From positions 1-16,530 of the forward strand of contig JACVCA010000011.1 in NCBI GenBank assembly GCA_016742295.1: a stretch of 16,530 nucleotides of DNA, read 5' to 3'. The notes beneath the pieces were generated by a model. The model did not search any database and was not told the origin of the DNA. It worked only from the letters and a program-made list of their open reading frames with translations. The DNA is from Alphaproteobacteria bacterium (lineage in GTDB: Bacteria > Pseudomonadota > Alphaproteobacteria > JAGOMX01). Positions 7,619 to 13,930 of this stretch are shown piece by piece (position 1 is the stretch's first letter; every line of letters begins with the position of its first letter). A program made the translations under genes and the position numbers.

Positions 7619-9091
7619 ATGAATCAATTTCTCCAAAAGCTATCTTTCTTTACTCTTCACCAGAACCGGAGTCTCAAACGAACTTCAATAACTATCTTCA
7701 CATTTCCTAAAGTGATAACTAAAAAAATAAAAAGAAGCCTCAAAAAATTACCCAAAATAACCATTAAATCGAAAAGCTCAAACCATTTACTAAGCTCTCT
7801 CTTATCTTCATTATTCTTATTCATGTCCGATTGTACAATTGCATCAGAATTTCCTGAAAAGGAGAACGCGTACCACTCACGATCTAATTCATTTAGTCGC
7901 AAAGAATCTCATTCTCAGCCCTCAACAAGTCAATCTCAATTAACCTTTCGTTCAGATCGTTATAGACCGTATTCAGTTAGGCAACGCGAACCCCTTCATG
8001 AGAGGCAATTTGAGGTAAAAGAGGCACCTAGATACAGAGAATCAAGCTCAGAGCAGAGTGAGGATTTAAGCGCTTACAAAAAGTATAAAAGAAGCCATAA
8101 AGATCAACATAAAAGTCTTACGACTCGTTCTCGGTTTGTAATAGGTGAGATTTGCCCTCTTATAAGATGGGTTAATGAGCTTGGGTGTTACTATGGAAAC
8201 AAACGTTCTTCACTGACTATAAATATTTCTGCAGACATCCATGAGAGATTGGCTCTAACAGGTAATTCTATTAAAGCTTGCTGTGCAATATTTGAACCTA
8301 AATCTGCTACAAGAAATATTCTTGTACCTTATATGAGTTTTCTCGCCAAGAATGGATCCTCTTATGAATATAAAGGGAGTTATTTATATTTCAGGGGTGA
8401 CAGTAACCCGTTAGCATTTATAAGTGGTCCATATGATTATCCTGATGCAGAGGAGTTATATAGAGATTTTACAGCAGCTAATAGGAATATATATAGACAA
8501 AAAGGTATGATTCTTCCTGCTCATATTAATTTAGTAGCAGGAAATAAGCTTTCAAGGTATCTTAATAAAGATTTTAATAACCTTAATGATCAAGCTGATA
8601 GGAGAAAGTGTCCAAGGCCTTATAACTTTCATACTGAAGAATGGTTCCATGAAGTTTTGAATGCTGATCCTTCAATAGTTACAAATACCATTATAGCGAA
8701 CCTAGAGCGGGGTTCTAAAGTTTGTTCAATTATTTTTGATATTTATTCGTGGCAAGATGCTTGTGAAGATTGTCAGATAAAATTCAAGCAGGAATTGTTT
8801 CAAAGAAGTACGATACAGAAACTCGAAGGAATTCTAAAAGCACAAGGCTTAAGTCTTCCGCGTAATGGCCTCAAAATTGTCTATAGAATTAGTTCAGAAA
8901 GACCTTATCATTCTGATATTCATAACTATGAGCTTAGAAAGGCTGGAGGAGGGTATGGTATAGAAAATGGTTTTGATATTAAAGCCATTGGGCCTGCTCA
9001 AGTCACTCTATGCACAAGACAAAACTCTACTTATCCAGGGGTTTTAGAAGACATATCTCTTTTTAGTGAGAAGGTAGCCTCGAAAGATTGA
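7619..9091 (+). CDS. Exported protein with a cytidine-deaminase-like zinc motif (putative deaminase toxin/effector)
   Basis: A 490-residue protein. I start it at ATG 7619, behind AAAGGTGAG (7606-7614); a GTG at 7610 would overlap that site. Residues 1-55 are strongly basic, followed by a hydrophobic segment (HLLSSLLSSLFLFMSDCTIA, about 57-76) that looks like a signal peptide or anchor with a long leader. Residues 80-170 are Ser/Arg/Glu-rich and disordered in character. The C-terminal half is folded. It carries HTEEWFHEVL (H338-T-E340) and, 42 residues on, SWQDACEDCQ (C382 and C385), after a strand-like KVCSIIFDIYSW. H-x-E followed by C-x-x-C on such a strand is the zinc-binding and catalytic signature of the nucleotide/nucleic-acid deaminase superfamily, which is well known in secreted toxins. 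The usual Pro before the first Cys is missing. The exact family and substrate are unknown; it may have lost activity. Confidence 0.55.
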   Translation: MNQFLQKLSFFTLHQNRSLKRTSITIFTFPKVITKKIKRSLKKLPKITIKSKSSNHLLSSLLSSLFLFMSDCTIASEFPEKENAYHSRSNSFSRKESHSQPSTSQSQLTFRSDRYRPYSVRQREPLHERQFEVKEAPRYRESSSEQSEDLSAYKKYKRSHKDQHKSLTTRSRFVIGEICPLIRWVNELGCYYGNKRSSLTINISADIHERLALTGNSIKACCAIFEPKSATRNILVPYMSFLAKNGSSYEYKGSYLYFRGDSNPLAFISGPYDYPDAEELYRDFTAANRNIYRQKGMILPAHINLVAGNKLSRYLNKDFNNLNDQADRRKCPRPYNFHTEEWFHEVLNADPSIVTNTIIANLERGSKVCSIIFDIYSWQDACEDCQIKFKQELFQRSTIQKLEGILKAQGLSLPRNGLKIVYRISSERPYHSDIHNYELRKAGGGYGIENGFDIKAIGPAQVTLCTRQNSTYPGVLEDISLFSEKVASKD

Positions 9092-9135
9092 AAATTATAA
9101 CTCTGAACTCAATTATAATTCCAATCAATCAGAGA

Positions 9136-9147
9136 GCACCGTCAAGT
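9136..9147 (+). repeat. Orphan copy of the IS6-type element end
   Basis: GCACCGTCAAGT here is identical over 12 bases to the left terminal repeat of the IS6-family element at 15569 (GGCACCGTCAAGTTAAC). It then diverges. It sits alone between the deaminase-like and RNase III-like genes. It may be a remnant of an IS end, or chance. Confidence 0.3.
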
Positions 9148-9283
9148 GATTTGGTTCTTAGAGTTAGGACTGCCTTAACGTCAAAGAAATGCTAGGGTTT
9201 TTGTGCTTTTAAATTAGTCTAGTTGTTTATATTAAATCATGATTTTTTCAAAGTTTGAATAAAATCAACTTTAGGAGAGAGGT

Positions 9284-10804
9284 ATGAGGAAAAGGTTCAG
9301 CTTATATATTCTAATATTTTTGTATGCTCCTTTGCTATATGCGAGTGAAGAGCGGGATAGATCTTTTTCTAGGGCTCATTATGCATGTTTTAAGGAGGCC
9401 TTAGATTATGATTTTTCTGATCATAATTTACTTCAACAAGCATGTTCTCCCCGCACTTTAGAATTTGAGCGCCTCGAGTTTCTAGGAGATAGAGTCTTAG
9501 GATTTTCAGTTGTAAATTTACTTTACCTGCAGTATCCCTCAGCACGTCTTCCACAGTATACTAAATATTTTGAGCAGCTTGTTTCGAACAGCATGTTAGC
9601 CAAGATTTATAATAGCCTTAATATTCCTATCTCTTTAATCACATGCGAAGCCTATAAACCACCATTAAATGGCCAAATTTCGAAAAAAACATCTTCTGAT
9701 ATTATCGAGGCTCTTATAGGGGCCATTTATTTAGATAAAGGCATGGAAGCAGCTCAAGCCTGTGTGCAGAAGCTTTATTCTCAATTCTTTGATTTTAACC
9801 CATCTAATCAATTTATTCCTTCAGTTCCCCTCTTGAATAGAAGACAATTAAATACCGACTTTACCTTTCTTCAAAAACACATTTCATATAATTTTAACAA
9901 TATTCTACTTTTACAAACTGCGTTTGTGCACTCAAGTGCTAGAGGTGCAGATTTTGAAAAGTTAGCTTTTTTTGGAAGCAAGTTACTTGCAGTAGTTGTT
10001 GCAAAGCATCTATTTGATATAAATTTTATAGCTGATGAAGGAACTTTGACGAGCGCTTTTATTACTGAAATAGAAGTCTCTAAAATACAGAAAGTATTTG
10101 AAGCTTGGCGTTTAGGACAATTTCTAGTTAGAAATGAAGGAGGTCTTTCAAGCCTGCTGCAATCAAATCATACTGCTCCACGTATAGCTTCCCATACTCT
10201 CCAAGCACTTCTTGGCGCTATTTATTTTGATGCTGATTGGTTATCTGCTGAGAAAGTTACAAGCCGACTTCTTTTTTCAGAGTCTCCTAAAGGATACTCC
10301 CCACAAGAAATTATAAGGGAAAGGTTAAGAGCACGCTTGCGAGAATCAACGCCAGCAGAAAAAAGTACGAATCTTGATTTAACAAACACAAAAGGGTGTC
10401 CGGTATTAGGAGAGAAAGAAGTTGCGCTCCCTCCGATAAGTTGGCCTTCTGAGAAAGTTACAAGCCGGCGTCTTTTTTCCGAAACTTTGAAGCAAACAGA
10501 ACACCCCAAGGAAGAAATAATAAGAGAGAGGTCAAGAATACGCTTGCGAGGACAACCGCTAGCAGAAAAAAGTAAGGGTCTTGATTTAACAAATACAAAA
10601 GAATGGCCGGTATTAGGGGAGAAAGAAGTTACTCCTCCTCCGATAAGTTGGCCTACTAGTAGAAATTATAAAGTTGCTCATAGGAGAGTAGATAAGATTA
10701 AGCCTCCTAAGACGGAAGAATGGCCAGCTTTAAGGAGAGAACAATTTACGAACCTTGAAACTAGTCAAAGGTTTAATAGGAGAAATTCTGATCTAACCAA
10801 GTAG
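9284..10804 (+). CDS. Exported tandem RNase III-domain (Dicer-like) protein
   Basis: A 506-residue protein starting at ATG 9284 behind a strong AGGAGAGAGG. Residues 1-21 form a clean signal peptide (MRKRFSLYILIFLYAPLLYA, then SEERD). Domain 1 (about 31-170) is RNase III with every catalytic position kept: E62, E65 and D69 in FERLEFLGDRVL, and D139 and E142 in SSDIIEALIGAIYLD, matching E. coli E38/E41/D45/D114/E117. Domain 2 (about 190-320) has the same fold landmarks but lost the active site: EKLAFFGSKLL keeps E225 but has A228 and S232, and SHTLQALLGAIYFD has H304 and Q307. No dsRNA-binding domain is seen. The C-terminal third is two ~68-residue repeats plus a partial third, rich in basic and polar residues. 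RNase III cuts double-stranded RNA as a dimer and is normally cytosolic; here the paired domains could form an internal dimer with one live site. Its target is unknown. Confidence 0.85.
   Translation: MRKRFSLYILIFLYAPLLYASEERDRSFSRAHYACFKEALDYDFSDHNLLQQACSPRTLEFERLEFLGDRVLGFSVVNLLYLQYPSARLPQYTKYFEQLVSNSMLAKIYNSLNIPISLITCEAYKPPLNGQISKKTSSDIIEALIGAIYLDKGMEAAQACVQKLYSQFFDFNPSNQFIPSVPLLNRRQLNTDFTFLQKHISYNFNNILLLQTAFVHSSARGADFEKLAFFGSKLLAVVVAKHLFDINFIADEGTLTSAFITEIEVSKIQKVFEAWRLGQFLVRNEGGLSSLLQSNHTAPRIASHTLQALLGAIYFDADWLSAEKVTSRLLFSESPKGYSPQEIIRERLRARLRESTPAEKSTNLDLTNTKGCPVLGEKEVALPPISWPSEKVTSRRLFSETLKQTEHPKEEIIRERSRIRLRGQPLAEKSKGLDLTNTKEWPVLGEKEVTPPPISWPTSRNYKVAHRRVDKIKPPKTEEWPALRREQFTNLETSQRFNRRNSDLTK
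10247..10654 (+). repeat. Two coding direct repeats in the RNase III gene tail
   Basis: Residues 322-388 and 389-457 repeat the same order: EKVTSR.LFSE, EIIRER.R.RLR, AEKS..LDLTNTK, PVLGEKEV, PPISWP. At DNA level GAGAAAGTTACAAGCCG recurs at about 10252 and 10451. A third partial unit follows with KTEEWPALRREQ (about 476-487). The repeat unit starts at the end of RNase III domain 2, so the tail grew by internal duplication. Confidence 0.85.
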
Positions 10805-10820
10805 GCTTTTTATTATTTTT

Positions 10821-11210
10821 TTATCTAATACGCTTAATCTCAACGTTATCTAATTTAAGCTTGTTCCATATTTTATCAGCAGTATATATTGGCAGTTGCA
10901 TTTTCTGCCCTAAAGCAATACAAGCTCTATCAGCCAGGGAAAGTCCATAGACTTTAGTAGCTTCCCATAAGCCTGCAGCAGATAAAGCAAGTTGCTGATC
11001 AAAAGGTATTATCTCCCTAACATTTTCATTAATAAGCCCGTTAATCGCTTCAAGAGGCATGCCTAGTCGACACATAACAGTTGCAACTTCACAAGCATTT
11101 ACAGAAGAGATAACAGATTTAGGTAATAAAGATTCAAGTTCCTCTAAAGGTGTAGATTCATCTTTAAGGAATGCTAATAAAGCAGAAGCATCAATAACAG
11201 CTTTATACAT
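10821..11210 (-). CDS. vapC: PIN-domain ribonuclease toxin, VapC-like
   Basis: A 129-residue PIN-domain protein, a Mg-dependent RNase that typically cuts tRNA or other RNA in type II toxin-antitoxin systems. The four acidic active-site residues are in place: D7 in MYKAVIDASALLAFL, E41 in NACEVATVMCRLG, D94 in LSLADRACIALGQ and D112 in YTADKIW. I start it at ATG 11210 rather than at an upstream codon (11240), because MYKAVIDASALL is the normal PIN beginning and because its ATGTATAA overlaps the antitoxin stop by 8 bases, the classical coupled arrangement. The antitoxin gene precedes it, so both are translated from one mRNA. The stop lies 16 bases from the convergent RNase III gene, with a T-rich stretch between them and no good hairpin. 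Confidence 0.88.
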   Translation of the reverse strand: MYKAVIDASALLAFLKDESTPLEELESLLPKSVISSVNACEVATVMCRLGMPLEAINGLINENVREIIPFDQQLALSAAGLWEATKVYGLSLADRACIALGQKMQLPIYTADKIWNKLKLDNVEIKRIR

Positions 11211-11454
11211 CTTTTTTAGCTTCCTCACGTCGACTTTCAAGGAGAAGAGAGACGAGATCTAAGTTTTCCGTATTATATTGTTTTACAAGTTGCCTTGCCC
11301 GGGTAAGAGATTGTTTAAAGGTTCTGACCTTAAGTTCAGCTCCTTCTTGATAGAGGAGCACTTCTTCTCCTGGTTCAAGATGAAGAACTTTACGAAAGGA
11401 AGCAGGTATATGAAGACGCCCATTTTTATCTATATAAGATTTTACTGTTTCCAT
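11203..11454 (-). CDS. vapB: AbrB/SpoVT-type antitoxin, VapB-like
   Basis: An 83-residue antitoxin. Residues 1-48 form a swapped-hairpin AbrB/MazE-type DNA-binding domain (METVKSYIDKNGRLHIPASF then RKVLHLEPGEEVLLY). The polar helical C-terminal part (50-83) is the region that usually wraps the toxin's active site. Such proteins neutralise the PIN partner and repress their own promoter. The gene is followed by the toxin gene with an 8-base overlap. A TATAAT lies on the complement of 11475-11480, 20 bases before the start codon, so the leader would be very short. No strong ribosome site is visible. Confidence 0.87.
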   Translation of the reverse strand: METVKSYIDKNGRLHIPASFRKVLHLEPGEEVLLYQEGAELKVRTFKQSLTRARQLVKQYNTENLDLVSLLLESRREEAKKDV

Positions 11455-11474
11455 GGATAAAACTTTATTTACAA

Positions 11475-11480
11475 ATTATA
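11475..11480 (-). promoter_or_regulatory. Candidate -10 of the vapBC operon
   Basis: A perfect TATAAT on the minus strand, 20 bases upstream of the antitoxin ATG. The matching -35 (about 17-18 bases further) is poor. Autoregulation by the antitoxin at this site is expected from the family, but no clear palindrome is visible over it. Confidence 0.35.
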
Positions 11481-11590
11481 GGAAAATTCTAGCATGACAG
11501 AATTTAAATGTAAATTTATTTGAAATCCACTTTATGCTAAATTTCTATAATCTTAAAAATATTAAAAATTTATTCAAACTACCATTTAAC

Positions 11591-11620
11591 TAAAATGAGC
11601 ATAAACTTAAAATGAGCATA
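11591..11620. repeat. Direct repeat upstream of the integrase gene
   Basis: Two identical 13-mers, TAAAATGAGCATA, with a 17-base period. Tandem short repeats near an integrase gene could be arm-type recombinase sites or regulator sites. Two copies are too few to decide. Confidence 0.35.
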
Positions 11621-11786
11621 TTTTATTATCTTTGTACGTTCTACTTAATCCATTCTATCTCAACAATAAATATCTATTTATTGTTAAGTCCAATAATCCT
11701 GAGCGCTGTAGAAGGGAAGGACTTGACAGCAAGTTCTGATTCCACAATAATACCCTCAATATCAATTTATATTGTGAGATTTTTAC

Positions 11787-12368
11787 ATGGCCGGCAAACA
11801 AGCAAAAATTTTATCTCAACGTGAAATTGGACAGGTCTTGGGTCATATCAGGGGAGGGAGGTATCCATTAAGAAATGAAGTGATGTTCCTCCTTTCTGTT
11901 AAAGCAGGATTAAGAGCTAAGGAGATTTCTTGTCTGACTTGGTCTATGGTTACTGATGCTTCAGGACAGATTGGGGAAGTAATTCATTTACCAGATAACT
12001 CTTCAAAAGGAAAGTCTGGGCGTATCATTCCTTTAAACTTGCAGTTAAAACAAGCCCTCATTGATCTATATCAATCTCTTTCTCCTACATCTGATCAATA
12101 TATTATTCCCAGTGAACGGGGTCCTAAGATGCTGCCTTGTAATATTTCTCATTGGTTTAAAGGAGTATTTAAAGCCTTACGCTTAGAAGGCTGTTCAAGT
12201 CACTCAGGTCGCAGAACATTTGTGACCAATGCTGCAAGAAGGATTATTGAAGTAGGAGGTTCTTTAAGAGATGTCCAACAGCTTGCAGGTCATACCTCTT
12301 TGCAAATGACCCAGAGCTATATTGAAGGTGACAGTGAAGCCAAGCGTAAAGTCGTGCAGTTAATTTAA
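11787..12368 (+). CDS. Small tyrosine-family site-specific integrase
   Basis: A 193-residue tyrosine recombinase consisting of the catalytic domain only; the core-binding N-terminal domain of full integrases (usually 300-400 residues in total) is missing. Catalytic residues visible are R43 in KAGLRAKEISCLTW, a lysine in the SSKGKSGR hairpin (74-76), H139 and R142 in HSGRRTF, H169 in QLAGHTS and the nucleophile Y178 in QSYIEGD. Short stand-alone catalytic proteins of this type occur on alphaproteobacterial plasmids and islands. It would cut and rejoin DNA at attachment sites, perhaps with partner proteins. A decayed copy of its 3' end lies at 15269-15377, in the same orientation. ATG 11787 has no good ribosome site; the start is chosen because similarity begins soon after. 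Confidence 0.85.
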   Translation: MAGKQAKILSQREIGQVLGHIRGGRYPLRNEVMFLLSVKAGLRAKEISCLTWSMVTDASGQIGEVIHLPDNSSKGKSGRIIPLNLQLKQALIDLYQSLSPTSDQYIIPSERGPKMLPCNISHWFKGVFKALRLEGCSSHSGRRTFVTNAARRIIEVGGSLRDVQQLAGHTSLQMTQSYIEGDSEAKRKVVQLI

Positions 12369-12477
12369 AAAGAATTAATTAGCTTAAATAAATTTACCAA
12401 ACTAAAACTTTAATTTTTAAAAGAGCTTTTTTAGGGTAATTTGAAGCTAATGTAATAATAGAAGCAGAAAGAGCGAT

Positions 12478-13305
12478 ATGGAAGACAACACACTTATTAT
12501 ATTTAAAGGGAAAAATATCCGCCGTCTTTTGTATAGGAATGAATGGTGGTTTTCTGTAGTGGATGTGGTTGCGGCGCTTACTAATAGTCCGCGTGCTCGC
12601 ACTTATTGGACAGATTTAAAAAGAAGAGTGTCTGAAGATGAGGGATTTACTGAGTTGCACGCAAAATGCGTGCAACTGAAGTTAAAGTCCTCAGATGGCA
12701 AAATGTATGCCACTGATTGCGCAAATACTGAAACTCTTTTTCGCCTTATCCAATCAATACCTTCACCTAAAGCAGAACCCTTTAAACTCTGGTTAGCTAA
12801 AGTTGGCTATGACCGTGTTAAAGAAATTGAAGATCCTGAGTTAGCTACAAAACGAACTCTCGATCTTTATAAGGCTAAGGGATATTCTGATCAATGGATT
12901 GACGCACGCATGCGTGGTATTGCAGTGCATGATAAGCTTACGGATGAATGGGATAATCGAGGCATTAAAGAAGATAAAGAATATGCCATCCTCACAGCAG
13001 AAATTGCAAAAGCAACTTTTGGAATGACGCCTAGTCAGCATAAAAAATATAAAGGATTGCAAAGCGAAAATCTTCGTGATCATATGAGTGATTTAGAGCT
13101 TATATTCTCAATGCTTGGTGAAGCTTCAACTACAAAAATTGCAAGAGAAAAGGATGCTCAAGGATTTAAAGAAAACAAAGATGCAGCCATTAGAGGCGGA
13201 AGAGTAGCAGGGATTGCAAGAAAGCAACTTGAATTGGAAGGGGGTGAAAAAGTTGTATCAAAAGATAACTTCTTACCTTTGAAAAAGACCAAGAAGATAC
13301 AATAG
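12478..13305 (+). CDS. BRO-N domain protein with DinD-like C-terminus
   Basis: A 275-residue protein. Residues about 6-115 form a BRO-N domain (IIFKGKNIRRLLYRNEWWFS, VVDVVAALTNS, TLFRLIQSIPSPKAEPFKLW), a DNA-binding module common in phage antirepressors. The C-terminal half resembles the DNA-damage-inducible protein DinD of E. coli: KKYKGLQSENLRDHMSDLEL corresponds to the KGL...ILDHMGSTEL region of DinD, and a helical end with LELEGGEKVV matches its ELGGTMPEEL region. E. coli DinD is SOS-induced and has been linked to RecA inhibition; whether this protein does the same is unknown. It follows the integrase by 109 bases on the same strand and probably belongs to the same mobile unit. The start is supported by AGAAAGAG eight bases upstream. 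I see no clear LexA-type site. Confidence 0.8.
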   Translation: MEDNTLIIFKGKNIRRLLYRNEWWFSVVDVVAALTNSPRARTYWTDLKRRVSEDEGFTELHAKCVQLKLKSSDGKMYATDCANTETLFRLIQSIPSPKAEPFKLWLAKVGYDRVKEIEDPELATKRTLDLYKAKGYSDQWIDARMRGIAVHDKLTDEWDNRGIKEDKEYAILTAEIAKATFGMTPSQHKKYKGLQSENLRDHMSDLELIFSMLGEASTTKIAREKDAQGFKENKDAAIRGGRVAGIARKQLELEGGEKVVSKDNFLPLKKTKKIQ

Positions 13306-13441
13306 ACTATTCCGGACTTTGTTATATACGGCCTGTAACTTGCAGGAATAAATGGCACTATTTGTGCAACATTATTTGTCATCCAGTAGGTAAGCTCAAG
13401 AAGTAGGCATTATAAAGGTGCACGGTTAGTATCCGTAAATC
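13306..13441. other. Non-coding stretch after the BRO gene
   Basis: No gene, RNA or terminator hairpin is evident. GGCACTATTTGTGCAAC at about 13353-13369 vaguely resembles an IS end, but no partner is found. The following sequence becomes recognisable as a decayed IS110 transposase at about 13442. Confidence 0.3.
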
Positions 13442-13759
13442 ACCTGTTTTCCGTTCACAAGGGATAACAGACTTGTACAGGATGTTTATAGGAATCTAAA
13501 GGCAAAAATAGAAAATCAAATACAGCTCATATAGGCTGCGCTTGATAATTTGGTGGGAGCTCAAGAGGAAGTAAAGTTGGATGTTAAAAATATCAGCACC
13601 ATTCCTGGTATTGGTAAAATGACAGCTATAGCTATATTTCCTCGCTATTGTGGCCAAAACCATAATTCGATTTTAAAAGCCTTTTCTTAAAAGCTCGCAA
13701 AAACAGAAAAGCACACTATGGTTATAATTGGAGCTATAATGCGCAAACTTCTTCATTGA
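13442..13759 (+). pseudogene. Decayed IS110-family transposase (C-terminal part)
   Basis: Translation of the frame starting at 13442 gives TRDNRLVQDVYRNLKAKIEN, an in-frame stop at the end of QIQLI, then AALDNLVGAQEEVKLDVKNI and STIPGIGKMTAIAI. The last block is the helix-hairpin-helix-like S.PGIG..TA motif of the IS110/IS116/IS902 transposase C-terminal domain. After another stop, a shifted frame shows AKTEKHTMVIIGAIMRKLLH (13697-13756), matching the family's IAAIMRKLL ending. At least two stops and one frame change mean the gene is dead. The N-terminal DEDD part is not seen. It separates the BRO gene from the second toxin-like gene. Confidence 0.75.
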
Positions 13760-13916
13760 GCTTCCCCCGTATAATGTATCCAGATTTAGGTTAGCATATT
13801 CTACTCCAACTCCCAATAGACAAGTAAAACAGAGCAACTGGAAGGGCAAATATTTATTGGTCTTTACCCTAGACATAGGGGTCATGTTACTGTTAGAGTG
13901 AAGCGTTATAATAATA

Positions 13917-13926
13917 AAAAGGAGGT
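13917..13926 (+). promoter_or_regulatory. Strong ribosome binding site of the second toxin-like gene
   Basis: AAAAGGAGGT is a perfect anti-16S match four bases before ATG 13931. It settles the start at 13931 instead of the in-frame GTG at 13898, whose frame would run through the site. Confidence 0.85.
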
Positions 13927-13930
13927 ACTT

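Larger units (their letters stand above)
11455..11786. other. Non-coding region between vapBC and the integrase gene
   Basis: This AT-rich stretch holds the vapBC promoter on one strand and presumably the integrase promoter on the other. It contains the direct repeat TAAAATGAGCATA at 11591-11603 and 11608-11620 (17-base period). An open frame at 11612-11824 overlaps the integrase start, is made of low-complexity Ile/Ser/Leu codons and has no recognisable family, so I do not call it a gene. Confidence 0.4.

Noticed and set aside
7486..7710. Plus-strand open frame before and overlapping the deaminase-like gene
   Set aside because: It overlaps the real start at 7619 in another frame; the overlapped part is explained by the real gene and no motif is visible.
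9284..10804. Ordinary housekeeping RNase III (rnc)
   Set aside because: It has a signal peptide, a second inactive domain and repeats, lacks the dsRNA-binding domain, and is not next to lepB or era.
10805..10830. Terminator after the RNase III gene
   Set aside because: There is a T-rich run but no stem before it that I can pair.
11612..11824. 70-codon open frame before the integrase
   Set aside because: Low-complexity composition, overlaps the integrase start in another frame, no ribosome site or recognisable domain.
13673..13885. Minus-strand open frame before the second toxin-like gene
   Set aside because: Antisense to the decayed IS110 transposase, no family likeness; the plus strand shows clear transposase remnants.
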